Source: Blasia pusilla
Taxonomy: Eukaryota; Marchantiophyta; Marchantiopsida; Blasiales
Length of the DNA stretch: 64,000 nucleotides
NCBI GenBank assembly: GCA_050084515.1
Contig: CM114272.1
Location: forward strand, 4,898,001 to 4,962,000
Reading direction: 5' to 3'
Position 1 is the first letter of the stretch, and each line of letters opens with the position of its first letter. Below are positions 44,885 through 56,379 of the stretch, one piece after another. A program made the position numbers and the translations under genes. The notes beneath the pieces are model-generated. The model saw only the letters and a program-made list of their open reading frames with translations, ran no database searches and was not told the origin of the DNA.

Positions 44885-47035
44885 TCACGGACAAAAAAAA
44901 CCCAGATTGACTCTCATTATACATATCATTAAAATATAATTGAAATTCTAGTACAGGAATTGAGCCTTACCCGAATCTGACTAGTTGCGGATCGGAATGG
45001 GTACTCGTTTTTTATGATCCACGATTGTGTCGTCCTCCACTTTAGCAACCTCTTGGCGCACTGGAGGTTGAAGAGCTCGTCCTCGCTCCCTCCAGTCAAC
45101 ACCAAGAAGCAGCCCCTGTCACTCAGATAGGCGTATGCAAACGAGAACAAAAGTGCAATCTGGTCACAAGAGAGCGGCACATTCCACTCAGGTACCTCGT
45201 CCGACGGATTCTCGCCCCAAAGTCGCAACCCCGAGGGCAGATCGGCGATCAAGAGATCCACTGCAACCTCTTCGACCACTCCATTCACCGTCCAAGCAGC
45301 GTGCCCGTTTCGTTGGAGCTTCCGTCCCAGCGTTGTCAATTTTTTGATGGCTGGTGTCGACGCTTGAGAACTGAAGCTCTTCAGCTCATCCAGTAAAGGA
45401 GTGAACTGAAGGAGGACGCTTGTCCGGGTCGTTGTTTGTCTGTGTCTTCCCAAGGATGATGGGCTGTATTCTCCTTGGGACAACCCGGGCACCTCTCGCT
45501 TCCGCTTCTCCCTAGCCTGGGGACGGCTTGTCAAGGTTTCTATGACCTCAGATTTTGGTGGCGTTTTTTTCGCCGAGGACCTGGTCCGACCCTCTCTCCC
45601 CGCTCGTCCGGACGATTCCGCCTTTGGCCTTGAATCTTCAGCCTCTCTTTGGGAAGACTCCGCCTCTGAATTTTTCCCTCCCCTCGCCTTGCCTTTGAGA
45701 CCATTTGTGGATTTGTCTTTGGTCATGCGGACCTTGGAAGCCAACTCAATTTGTCTCGTGGGCTCTTCTGCATCTCCTCCGAAGAAGTCTTCAGTGGACA
45801 AAATTGGGGATGTCGTCTTGTCCCGAGGCCCTTTGCATCATGAAGCACTCGTAAGTCCTCATCCGTGATGTCTTCAGGGTTGTTGAAGTCGAGCCAAATG
45901 GGGCAATTCTCCACCTCCCAATCGGACAGGTGCTGCCCCATCTCCACGTCGTACATGGAGAATGTCTCTGCATCCGGCGGCGAAGCCCACAATTTCAAGG
46001 CTATCGGTAATTTTCCCCACGTACCAGCGTTCTTACATCTGGGACGAGGTACAAGACCATCCGTTGGGCGCTTTTAGTCGAGCAGAGAATCGCCGTCTGC
46101 TCTGTAGATCTCGCTTCTTCTTTGCTTGATCCCGTTTGTTCCCCTCTACTTCTTCGTCAAGCTCTGACTGAGGGAGGCGCAAACCTTGAACATGGTCTTG
46201 AATCCTGGGTTTTTGGTTGGCTTGTCTCGGATGTTGTCGAGCCAAACCTTGAAATCTCCAAAACTTTCAAGGTTTGCTTCCGGCGGAATGGGCTCTAATC
46301 TTCTGAGCTCCGCTTGCAGACCGTCCAGCATGGACTTCCCGATTACCCCCAACGCGTCCCAGAACGACCATTCGCGTAGCCAATGCGAGATCACTGGATC
46401 GGATACACCCGGAGGATGGTGTGCCGCCCTCTTCTGGGCCTCTGAGCCCTCGAGACTGATTTTCATCAGTCGTATCCTCCTGAACTCGCTTATCTCGGAC
46501 AACGAAAACCGATGCACGCGATCCAGCGATACTTTCTCCCCAATCCAACCATGCGGATCTTCATCCCTCTTCCGCTGGCGCTTGATAATCGCCTTCAGCT
46601 CCTTGTAGAACTCCGGACCAAGTTTGGGGTTGAGAATGCTGATGTATCGCTGCATCTTGCTCGTCGTGTATTTCATTGCAGCAGATACTGCAGCTTGGAT
46701 GAATTTGGCGCGCTCAGACGCAGATACCTTCTCCCTCCGCTCCAGCTCCAGTGCAGCGCTTTTCTTCGCGGCCTGTATCTTCGACCAGCAAAGGATGGTT
46801 ACGGTTGCATCTTGAGAAATAAACTTATTTGCCCAAGTTTTCTTCTTAATCTGAGCACCCTTTGCAAGCATCTGATTGACAAGGGCATCGCCCAAGACCC
46901 ACTGTACTCTCCCGGGTGCGTCGTAAGCACCTTCCTCACCCGATCGCAGTCTTGGATCCAATGGTGGGTGATATTCCCCTCCGATACAATCCTGCACATC
47001 CAAACTCAACCCGTCAGGAAATTACATGGGTTCCT

Positions 47036-47241
47036 GCAACCCGTCGGACTCGACAGTCATCGGACTCAAGGTCGGATTCTAGCAACGAGCTAAATGATGC
47101 AACCCGTCGGAGTCCGACGGATTGCATTCAGATTTGCTAATGCCTGGTAAGCAAACCGTCGGAGTCCGACGGGTTGCTCGATAGGCCACCTTGTGACGAT
47201 GTTTTTTGAAGAATGCAACTCGTCGGACTCGGACGAGTTGC
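47036..47241. repeat. Palindrome array in intron 1 of copy 4, truncated
   Basis: Units at 47099, 47151 and 47215, plus a shortened one at 47036. The array ends at 47241, and gypsy LTR sequence starts at about 47254. Confidence 0.88.
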
Positions 47242-47253
47242 ATTCTTCAAAAA

Positions 47254-48342
47254 TAAGGTGATGATTATGTTGTAAAAGTGTAATTGATTATGTAATTCAA
47301 TTGTAGTATTCCAGTATCAGCTTCCGATCCTTCTTAGTACCTATGTTTTCTTCTTCAATTCTCTCGAGTGGAGTTTAAAGGATGCTCAAGCAATTTGTTC
47401 TCTCATCATCTCGGAACCTCACAGAGACCTCAAGAATAAAGTGGCTTCTCCTACTTTCGAACTCAACCGTCAAGGCAGTTACTCTCTGTTAAACAGATTT
47501 CATACAACTTTATATTGATTATTCCATTGATGAGAAAGGCTACTTTGATTCACTCTTCACTCGGCGGACCCAAAAGAATATTTAGACATAAGCATCGCAC
47601 ATCAGAATGAATGAATGCTTTACTACTCCATCAAGAATTGGAAGACTTCAAAGTATCTACAAGCTCGAGAGGGTACAACTCTCTTGCTCGGACCATTCCT
47701 ACAGCATAAGGACTTCATGAGCGAATGATGCTAATAGCTTCTGTCCTGTTTCTTAAATATTCTCGAGAGTAGGATCGTTTCAATGATTTGAAGCGTTCTT
47801 GATGAAGGGTGTGTCTTTTCAATATCTGTAACTACCTAGATCTATGGTTCTCTTAGCTTTTCCTACGATCCCTATGAATCCGCGGTACAAAATTGTCCTA
47901 ACTACCAATTTGGTACAAAGGGTCGCGCCCTTTCCTAGTCTAATTGTTTAAACTATGTGTCGGTTCAAATCTCAATCATGCTGAGCTTCGCTGCGCTAAA
48001 TTTCCGGAGGACAAAGTTCTTCCTTCTTCTTCGTGCTTCGTGCTTCGCTCTTCATGCTTCGTTCAAGAGCAAAGTACTTCGTATATAGAGCTTCGTTGAG
48101 CTTCGTTAGACTTTGTTAAGCTTCGCTGAGCTTCGCGTTGATCCTTTATACTTCTTTACAACTTTTGATTCTCCTCTAAAGCAAATCCTTGATCTTTATC
48201 TCTCTGCCTTGTCTTCGGAGCTTGGTGATTCACTTATTCTTCTTCATAATAATAGATAATCTTAATCAAAATCATAATATACAAGAGTCTTCGTTGAATA
48301 AAAAGATATATTCTTCAAGATTACAAAATTGTGGGTATCACA
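47254..48342 (-). repeat. 3' LTR of G1, truncated
   Basis: Reads TGTGATACCC inward from 48342 and follows the 5' LTR closely to the GGTGATGATTATG phrase, missing the last 85 bp or so. The cut is in the ParB-MTase intron array. Confidence 0.88.
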
Positions 48343-48357
48343 TACCCCCTCCCTCAA
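48343..48357 (-). other. Polypurine tract of G1
   Basis: TTGAGGGAGGGGGTA on the minus strand sits directly against the LTR start, as at 61425-61439 in G2. Confidence 0.85.
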
Positions 48358-48393
48358 ATGTGAGCCGCCCCGGCGAACACTTCATGATGTATC

Positions 48394-50310
48394 TGCTATC
48401 TCCATAAATGTGTCATCTAAACTATCAAATTCAGGGGTAGGCACCAAACGGCCGTGAATTGTAGAAGGTTTGTTGATAATGTTAGGGGTATGATTGCGCA
48501 TTCTTTCTCGCGACTTGTTAACAACTAAGTGACTCCCGAGGACTTCATTCTGGACTAAGACATGAGATGGAGTGAATGCTTGTAATTCTTCAAGAGTAAT
48601 GGAAAGAGTGGGTACTACTTCTGGAAGAGATTTAGTATGATTGTCGAATTGGCGCTTCCAATGTTTGTTGATGTAGTCGATTTCCTCGTTCATCTGCTCT
48701 TCGAAGTTCTTGCTTGCTTCGTCGACCAGTTCTTTGGCATCGTCCGGGTCCATCCGGGCTTCGTTGAGTAGCTTCAGCTCTGCCTCCAAGACTGCGATCC
48801 TCCCGGTAGCCTCCATCCACTGTGCCAATAAGTCTTTGTTCGCTTCTTGATGTTCTTGAAGCGGCCAAGACTTCGGCATCTTTGGATCGACAACTTCTTG
48901 AATTCGGTGTGAACCTGCTATATCTGATGTCGATACTTGTCAATGAGGTGCGAAGCCTCCTTGATCTGCGAAACTAACTGATCCGCCCCACATTCGAGGT
49001 TAAGCGCCAAACTTTCCCATTCATTCCGTGCTTCGTACTGACACTAGACCAAGTCGCTTTGAGTTTTGCGAAGCGTGGTCTGCGTTTCTTCGAGTTCCTG
49101 GTTCCGTATTTGCAGATTCGTTTCTGCTACTCGACGTATTGATTGCCGTGGTCTGACGAAGCTTGGGCTCTGCAGTTGAGGTCGTGCAAGCCTTCTAAAT
49201 AATCGTCCACGGACGCCGTATCCTCGAGTTGAAGAACCCGCTGGAGTTGGTTCATGACGGGAACTGCCAATTGCAAGAACCACATCATGTCGTCTGCCGT
49301 CTGCGACATGAGACGAAGCGTAGGTTGATGATCCCTTGCCCGCGGGGTCTCGTCGGAATCCTCCTGCATGACAGGTTCTGGGTCCGGGGGTGATTCAAAA
49401 TTGACCCGGCCTCGCTTTGGCCGAGGCATTTCGTTGATAGCTTCGTCTTTCTTCAAAGCCGAAGTGTGCGGATGTTGTTGAGGTGCTTCGGAGGGCGAGG
49501 TGACTTCGCGGCTACCCTTGGTACTAGTTGCGCCTTTCCGTGGTAGTCGGACGGGGGTCACTTGCGACCAGTCTAACGCCTCCTCTGCGGTCAATTCCTG
49601 CTTGTGAATATAAAGCTGAATCAAGAAAGGAGAGAGGAAGGACTTTGTGCTTGGATGAAGCACGTCCACCATTCCTCGTACGTGCCCATCCACAAAAGCA
49701 GCAAAGTTGACTCCTGGGGCTTTGGGGTCGAGGTGTTGATTCCAGATGATGTAGCACATCTTCAAGATCTTGTTCGTCAGATAGTAAGAACGAGCGGGGT
49801 AAAACAGGGTCATCAAATGTTTGCAAAACTGACCAAAGACGGGCGGAGAGAGTGACGAAGCCTTGTAGCCGTTCCTGCCCAGGCGCTCAGACGTGACACA
49901 GCCGAGTGCTAAAAGATCTTCATGTTTGACGAGCAACTCCGTGTCATACTCGTACTCTGGCGCGGCCGGGAGCGAATAAGTTGCTCTCGATCGTCCGCCC
50001 GTCGATGTTGAAGTGAGCTCGACGATCAAGACCCTTCTTTCGAAATTTGGCGACTGTAGACGCCGAGCGAAGCTCGCCCAGGAGTTCTCCTGACGTTAGA
50101 GTCCAGTTGGCTTGAAAGAAAGTTGCCAACGATCGCTCCTCCAGTGCTTCGATCAGCTCTGGTGATAACTTGACCGTCGGCATCGCCGCGCTTCGCAGAA
50201 TGGGTGTGGCGTCTTCGCGAGGCATGTTGCTAGGTCGATCTCGATGGACACCGCGCTTTGGTCTGCTACGCAACTTCGTGGTGATCCCGTCCATGAAAAT
50301 ACCCGCTGGG
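48394..50310 (-). pseudogene. Extra 3' frame of G1, coiled-coil-rich, function unknown
   Basis: A long frame downstream of integrase begins MDGITTKLRSRPKRG near 50300, where upstream stops occur, and ends at TFMEIADTS (48394-48382 region). Middle part: SPPVFGQFCKHLMTLFYPAR, KILKMCYIIWNQHLDP and VRGMVDVLHPS, which look helical. It is followed by a basic/acidic linker (PRPKRGRVNFE) and a heptad-rich C-terminal third with many Glu, Gln and Leu. Total is about 640 codons by comparison with G2. Frameshifts near 49960, 49270 and 48900 break it. It is not gag, env with membrane segments, or RNase H as far as I can see. Confidence 0.6.
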
Positions 50311-50415
50311 GTACGCCAGACTGCTCTTATAGTCCGCTCCCCCCCTGTCCGTTCCTGGTCGTGGGCAAGAAACAAGAAAATGGGCGCTTCGTGGCTTCGC
50401 CACGCTTCCCTTTCC

Positions 50416-50667
50416 TCACTTCCTGCGCTTCGCTGCTTCGCGAAGCATGGGCTGTCTGGAACCTCGATGCTTCGCTACTTCGCGAAGCACGGTATATCTT
50501 GAACTTCTGTGCTTCGTGACTTCGCGAAGCTCTGTATATCTTTTGTGCTTCGTGACTTCGCGAAGCTCTGTATATCTTTTGTGCTTCGTGACTTCGCGAA
50601 GCACTGTATATCTTCTGTGCTTCGTGACTTCGCGAAGCACGGGGGGTTCGCCTACCCCCTTCCTCAT
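50416..50667 (-). CDS. Small frame of 12-residue repeats between pol and the extra frame, G1
   Basis: Starts MRKGVGEPP at 50667, directly after the integrase end, and encodes 83 residues with repeats of the type LREVTKHKRYTE. The unit is 12 residues, equal to the 36-bp DNA repeat. The same small frame is open in G2 (59165-59350) with fewer units. It is basic and has no known domain. It could be a real short product or a frame kept open by the unit length being a multiple of three. Confidence 0.4.
   Translation of the reverse strand: MRKGVGEPPVLREVTKHRRYTVLREVTKHKRYTELREVTKHKRYTELREVTKHRSSRYTVLREVAKHRGSRQPMLREAAKRRK
50430..50645. repeat. 36-bp tandem repeat with CTTCGCGAAG palindromes
   Basis: Units start at 50509, 50545, 50581 and 50617 (exact 36-bp period), with a looser unit from 50467. 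Each holds GCTTCGTGACTTCGCGAAGC and then a TGTATATCTT stretch. The G2 counterpart is at 59195-59340. Confidence 0.92.
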
Positions 50668-51954
50668 GTTTCAGTCATCCTCAGGTTCGGGCTCATAATA
50701 CCGACGCACATGCATTCCATTGACTTCGCGTGGGGAGGATTCTCCTGTAAGGTTTCTAATTGGAGGGATCCATTATCATAGATGGCCAATACCCGGTAGG
50801 GTCCCATCCAATTTAATTTTAATTTTCCGGGGAACTTTAGTCGCCGGTTATCATACAATAGCACTAAGTCGCCAACATTAATAGATTGTGGCCGGAGATG
50901 TCGATCGTAACATTTCTTACGTTCTTTTTGCACTTGGGCTGTCCGGCGTAACGCGAGCATGCGTGCTTCTTCCAACTCCACTAGGGTCTCATTCTTGTGT
51001 TCGATAACTTCGTCCGCAGCTTCCTATCTTGTGCCCTCCAATACCCGATAAGTGGGCAACGCCCATTGAATAGGTGTTAAGGGATGTACGCCATAAGTCA
51101 GGAAGAACGGGGTGTATTTTGTCGTCACCTTCTCAGCTGCTCGGTACGCCCATAATGCCGGGGCAATTTTCGTGTCCCAATCATAGGAATAGGTTACCGT
51201 TAATCGATTCAATATTCGGCAAATGAGGCCGTTCGATTTTTCCGTCAACCCGTTGGCTTTAGGGTTGTAGGGAGTGGTTTTCCGATGCTTAATGAGAAAG
51301 TGGGAAGTGAGAGACTCAATAGTCTGGTTCAGGAAGTGCGTTCCCCGGTCACTGACTAGTTCCAACGGACAGCCATAACGCGTGATAATCATCTCGTATA
51401 AAAACTTAGCCACTATTTCAGTATCATCTTTCCACGTGGCTACTGCTTCAACCATCTTAGTACAATAGTCCGTGGCGATAAGAATATACTTCCGTCGGGT
51501 TTGGCGAGTGGCCGGGGAGATAGGGCCTACGAAGTCAATGCCCCATTTTTCAAAAGGAGCTAGGGGCATGATGGGGACCAAAGCCCACCGTGTAGTCGCC
51601 GTGGGTCGACCTGCCCTTTGACAGGCATCACAACTCCGAATAAAATTACCTACGTCTTTGTACATAGTCGGCCACCAATATCGTGTGGCCAAAATTTTTC
51701 TTCACGGTATTTTTTACCGCATAGTGTCCACCGGAATCAGCCATATACAGAGCTCTGATGACCTCGGGAACCTCTTCAGCTTCCAAGCATCTTCGATGCT
51801 CTTCATCAGCACCTAATTTGAATAAGACCCCTTGACAGAGCTCATAAGGGCCTATCCGATGTAAAAAAACTGCGCGTTCTTCCGCTGTCATCGGGGCAGG
51901 AAGTCGGAGAGTCATTAGAAAACGCAGAATATCCGCATACAACGACTGGCTCAA
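50664..51954 (-). pseudogene. G1 integrase
   Basis: N-terminal zinc-binding region (GGHYAVKNTV, then CDACQRAGR), core with GIDFVGPIS, a TDYCTKMVEAVA strand, SDRGTHF and NPKANGLTEKSN giving Asp-Asp-Glu, and a C-terminal GPY/F-type segment (LNWMGPYRVLAI). A frameshift near 51690 and a stop near 51022 break it. No chromodomain follows. Confidence 0.88.
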
Positions 51955-51969
51955 CCGTTCCTCTGTTAT

Positions 51970-53276
51970 CTAGAACAGATCTTCATCGGGAAAGGTATCA
52001 TCGACAAATTGGGTGAGGTCCGCGTTTGTCATCCTCAATCGGGAAAGAAAATCGGCATTGGTATGCACCTTGCCGGCACGGGTCACCACATCGAATGTGA
52101 ATTCTTGTAGCAACAAGATCCACCATGCAATGCGTCCTGACAGGTCGGCTTTCACCATTAAGGGTCTGAGTGCAAAATGATCCACATGAAAGACAAATTC
52201 GTACCCTAATAAATAGTGTCGGAACTTTTTACACGAGAAGACCATGCCTAACGCCTCTTGTTCGGTGGTTGTATATTTCTGCTCTGCCGCCGATAGTTGT
52301 CGGCCGGCGTAGTAAATTGGAAAATCATGTTTGTGCTCATCCAATTGGCTGAGCACTACTCCAATGGCAAATGATGACGTGTCTACATACACGTGGAAGG
52401 GTTTGGTCCAATCGGGGGACCAAAGTACAGGAGCCTTTTGCAATGTGTCTTTTAAGGTGTCGAATGCCACTTGGTACGCTGGTGTCCACTCCCATTCGGT
52501 GGTCTTCTTAAGTAATGCAGTAAGAGCGCCTGCTTTTACCGCGTAATCTTTAATGAACCGTCGATAATAACCGACATGGCCCAAGAATCCTCTCAATTCC
52601 CGGAGATTAGTGGGTGGTTCTAATGCGACGATAATATCCACCTTGGCCTTGTCGACCTCAATTCCTTACGCCGACACTCGGTGTCCCAGCAGAATTCCTT
52701 GTTTCATAGCGATATAGGATTTGTCCGGATGAAGGGACAAATGCACCAGCGACAACGTCCGAGTGTTAACTCTAACTTTTCAAGATGTTCGGCCTCCGTG
52801 CTAAAGATACAAAAATCGTCTAAAAAGATTTCGACGAACTTCCGAAGATACTCCTGGAAGATGGAGATCATCATCCGTTGGAAAGTAGCTGGGGCATTGC
52901 ACAACCCAAAAGGCATTATGCGATATGCGAAAGTTCCCCTGTCTGTCGTGAACGTTGTGAGGGGACGATCCTTTTCTCTTATGGATACTTGGTTGTACCC
53001 TGAATACCCGTCCAAAAAGGTATAACGCTCGTGCCCGGCCACTTTATCCAAAATACTATCGGTGAAAGGTAGAGGATGGTGGCCTTTTAAGGTGGCCGCA
53101 TTTAATTTCCGATAGTCCTGGCACAGATTTTGCCCGTTTGTTTTTTTTGGCACAATTACGATGGGCGACACCCACTTGCTGCTTAACACCGGATAGATTA
53201 TTCCTGCCTCAAGACGCTGATCGATCTCGTCCTTGACTAACAATGAGTACTTTGGGTTCAGTCGATATTGTCGCAT
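51970..53276 (-). pseudogene. G1 reverse transcriptase and RNase H
   Basis: Reverse transcriptase: KDEIDQRLEAGII, CQDYRKLN, FLDGYSGYNQ, FGLCNAPATFQRMM and the catalytic box FLDDF (for YVDD) near 52815. RNase H: HVYVDTSSFAIG, the TEQEALGMVF helix and FHVDHFALRPL. TAA at 52666-52668 and TAG at 51970-51972 each replace a Gln codon present in G2. Confidence 0.9.
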
Positions 53277-53892
53277 TCGCAGGACGCGCCTTCTTTAAGA
53301 TCAATTCGTGGTGTTCACCATATTGTGCGGGAATGCCTCTCATTTCATCCATAGAGTATGCAAAGACATCCAAATACTCAAACAGTAGTCTTTTATATTT
53401 TATAAGTGTGGTAGGAGACAAATCCGCCGAAAGGCGTAGAGATTTTTGATCTGCAATATTGACCTGGACATAGTCCTGCTCCTGAACCATGTTTTCGGTA
53501 AACTGGAAGGTGCTATGACCTAGCTTCTCTTCCTCTCGAGTCGACCTTGGCTTGGAGGGTACCGCCTCCTCATTTATTTCATAACATTCTAAGTAATATA
53601 CATTGGACGAGGACTCAGTAGCGGTGGTGTTGTCTTGATCTAACGTATAGCCGCCGTCGGTCGGTGGCGTCTCTCCTTGGGGTGGTCGAGATTTCCCACG
53701 GCCTTGATGAGCCGCTTTGAGTCTGATTCGCACTGAACGTGAACCATCGCCTTTTCCAATCAGTAGTCACTCTCGCCATACGGCCCGGGGTCTTCCGATG
53801 AGCAAAGGATAGCCCGCCCGTCGTCGGGGCTATAAGACTAAGTAGTCCAACATAAACAACACCCCCGAGCATGGTCGGAATTTGCGTGAGTG

Positions 53893-54108
53893 TCAGGGTC
53901 TCTTCCGGATTGATCGCAAACCGCAAGTACTTGTCGAGGCTCGTACACCGTGTACCCTAGGGCCCGAGCCTGTTTGCTCCGTCATAATATTGATTCCGCT
54001 TCCAAAATCAATGGGGACCTTCTTAATAGTATGGCCCTCAATCTCCACCTCCACTTCGGGGGCTCCCAAGTCCTCAACCGATCTGAACAGTCCACCATGT
54101 GGCGGCAT
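53893..54108 (-). pseudogene. G1 aspartic protease region
   Basis: VEIEGHTIKKVPIDFGSGIN matches the single Asp loop of gypsy proteases (Leu/Ile-Asp-x-Gly-Ser/Ala) at about residues 20-40. The frame is lost after about 45 residues. It lies between the zinc knuckle and reverse transcriptase, as expected. Confidence 0.6.
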
Positions 54109-54216
54109 TTGCCGCTGCCTTCTGGGTCTTTTGCGGCTGATTTTCCCTCTGCAGGATTTTTCCGTATAGTGGGTTATCCATTAGCAAGCTGCAGCAGCAG
54201 GTTATGTTGGCGGGGT

Positions 54217-54861
54217 TCACGCCAAGTCCTCATAAAAAATGACGCTTCTAGGACCCAGTGGTGATGTTGCCATGGCTTGGACTGTCGTACTTGGGTTGGC
54301 CTTTGCCTTCTCTGGGGTCTGTTTCCCCTCTGGTTCTTGGGCCTCCCGCCCTTGAGCACGGACCTGGTCCTCCACGTCCTTATGGAAGTATTTTGGATGA
54401 CTTCGGTCAAAGGCCGGGTCCACATCGCCTTTGAGGATGGCCTTTCCGGCACGTAAGGTGTTCACCGCTTTGTTCTTGGGCTCCCGAGCTTCGCGCGAAG
54501 ACGAAGCACCCTTCTTTACCTTTGGGGTCCCCGCGGTTTGACTCTTTGATCTCGTGTTGACCGCCAACACTGTTTCTTGAAATTCTTTGGGCCAGTCCGA
54601 TGATTCTTCGTTGGCCCCTTGGGTCGAGTCTTCCTCGCTGATGGTGACTCGCTTTGGTCTCGGGGACACTACTTCTTCCACCCGGACCAGTTGTACATTT
54701 ACATCTTTCTTGGGCTCTGGTTGAGCCGCTGGAGTATTTACATACCTAACCAACAAACGTGGGACCTTAGGCTCCGGGCATTCCACGGTCGTGTGCCCGC
54801 CCTTCTTGCAGTTCCCGCATAAGGGATTGAGTCCCACTGGTCGCTTGAGAAGATACCGCAT
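54217..54861 (-). pseudogene. G1 gag C-terminal part with CCHC zinc knuckle
   Basis: The frame holds CGNCKKGGHTTVEC (CX2CX4HX4C), then a charged linker (RSKSQTAGTPKVKKG, SHPKYFHKDVEDQV). It matches 33795-34718 of G0 except that the upstream gag core is deleted. The first residues (MRYLLKRP) are formed by the deletion junction. Confidence 0.8.
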
Positions 54862-54884
54862 AAGGGATTGAGTCCCACTGGTCG

Positions 54885-55026
54885 CTAGAGAAGATAGGCC
54901 AACTAATTAGAATGGTCAAAGAACCGGTCGCCGAACGGTGCTTCGCTACCACTATCGTCCATGGGCGAAGCACCGTTTGGCGACCGATTCTTTGACCATT
55001 CTAATTAGTTGGCCTATCTTCTCTAG
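54885..55026. repeat. Foldback with 62-bp arms in the G1 leader
   Basis: Left arm 54885-54946 is nearly the reverse complement of 54965-55026 (ends CTAGAGAAGATAGGCC / GGCCTATCTTCTCTAG), with an 18-nt loop. Directly to the left about 30 bp (CGCATAAGGGATTGAGTCCC and on) are duplicated at 54815 and 54855. Only the right arm has a counterpart in G0 (36237-36302), so the left arm is a copy made at the gag deletion. Confidence 0.9.
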
Positions 55027-55203
55027 CACCAATGCAGCAACTGTATTGTTATCTTCAAGCATACATTGTCTTACGGGGGTCGCTAGAGCTAGCTGATGGT
55101 CTTTAGTAAGAATTAGAATGTGGGTTGTCTAGGAGCGAAGCTTCTTTCTCCGTTCCCTGCTTCCCCATGGATCTTTCTCTCCCTTCTCAGCCAAGGATAT
55201 GAT

Positions 55204-55220
55204 CCCCGGCAGCGGCGCCA
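55204..55220 (-). other. Primer-binding site of G1 (tRNA-Asp type)
   Basis: TGGCGCCGCTGCCGGGG on the minus strand, 17 bp inside the 5' LTR, matching plant tRNA-Asp at all but one position. Confidence 0.85.
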
Positions 55221-55237
55221 AAAAGTCTTCGACTATA

Positions 55238-56379
55238 TGTAATGTCTAAGTGTTTCTTATTTACAGTCAATTGTAGAGTTCGATCCCCAAGAGGATCATT
55301 GTTGGATGAAAAGAGAGTATAAGGTGATGATTATGTTGTAAAAGTGTAATTGATTATGTAATTCAATTGTAGTATTCCAGTATCAGCTTCCGATCCTTCT
55401 TAGTACCTATGTTTTCTTCTTCAATTCTCTCGAGTGGAGTTTAAAGGATGCTCAAGCAATTTGTTCTCTCATCATCTCGGAACCTCACAGAGACCTCAAG
55501 AATAAAGCTGGCTTCTCCTACTTTCGGAACTCAATCCGTCGGGGCAGGTTACTCTCTGTTAAACAGATTTCATACAACTTTATATTGATTATTCCATTGA
55601 TGAGAAAGGCTCGCCTGATTCACTCTTCACTCGGCAGACCCAAAAAGAATATTTAGACATAAGCATCGCACATCAGAATGAATGAATGCTTTACTACTCC
55701 ATCAAGAATTGGAAGACTTCAAAGTATCTACAAGCTCGAGAGGGTACAACTCTCTTGCTCGGACCATTCCTACAGCATAAGGACTTCATGAGCGAATGAT
55801 GCTAATAGCTTGTGTCCTGTTTCTTAAATATTCTCGAGAGTAGGATCGTTTCAATGATTTGAAGCGTTCTTGATGAAGGGTGTGTCTTTTCAATATCTGT
55901 AACTACCTAGATCTATGGTTCTCTTAGCTTTTCCTACGATCCCTATGAATCCGCGGTACAAAACTGTCCTAACTACCAATTTGGTACAAAGGGTCGCGCC
56001 CTTTCCTAGTCTAATTGTTTAAACTATGTGTCGGTTCAAATCTCAATCATGCTGAGCTTCGCTGCGCTAAATTTCCGGAGGACGAAGTTCTTCCTTCTTC
56101 TTCTTAAGTTCTTCTTCTTCTTCTTATAGAGCCGTTGAGCTTCGTTAGACTTTGTTAAGCTCTTGTGCTTCGCGTTGATCCTTTATACTTCTTTACAGCT
56201 TTTGATTCTTCTCTAAAGCAAATCCTTGATCTTTATCTCTCTACCTTGTCTTCGGAGCTTGGTGATTCACTTATTCTTCTTCATAATAATAGATAATCAT
56301 AATCAAAATCATAATATACAAGAGTCTTTATTGAATAAAAAGATATATTCTTCAAGATTACAAAATTGTGGGTATCACA
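55238..56379 (-). repeat. 5' LTR of G1
   Basis: 1142 bp with termini TGTAATGTCT and GGTATCACA on the plus strand. A CT/GAAGC-rich tract lies at 56050-56170. Confidence 0.9.

Larger units (their letters stand above)
43988..46991 (-). pseudogene. ParB-like/DNA methyltransferase-like gene, copy 4 (exons C and E)
   Basis: Exon C spans 46991-44971 (2021 nt against 2025 in copy 1) and exon E 44500-43988. Exon C starts IVSEGN with frameshifts near 46897, 46180 and 45800. From 45800 a long frame runs through the Lys/Ser-rich linker into the methyltransferase domain: KKLTTLGRKLQRNGHAAW, then VDLLIADLPSG (motif IV) near 45240 and the WNVPLSCDQIALLFSF helix. Exon E is fully open (170 codons): DHSYVYCFVWPEHN, then REKSPALMQMLIEL, the SAM motif DLVGLSGASI and the following strand KILCLEGRQELF. 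Exons A and B are missing because gypsy DNA starts at 47254 in intron 1. This is the best copy for studying the domain. Confidence 0.75.
47254..56379 (-). mobile_element. Ty3/gypsy element G1, minus orientation, gag deleted
   Basis: Order on the minus strand: 5' LTR 56379-55238, primer site 55220-55204, short leader with a foldback, zinc knuckle, protease, reverse transcriptase, RNase H, integrase, a small repeat-coding frame, a long extra frame, polypurine tract and a 3' LTR cut at its far end (48342-47254). Order with integrase last marks gypsy. Gag is lost between leader and knuckle. Several stops break the frames, so it is dead. Confidence 0.9.
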
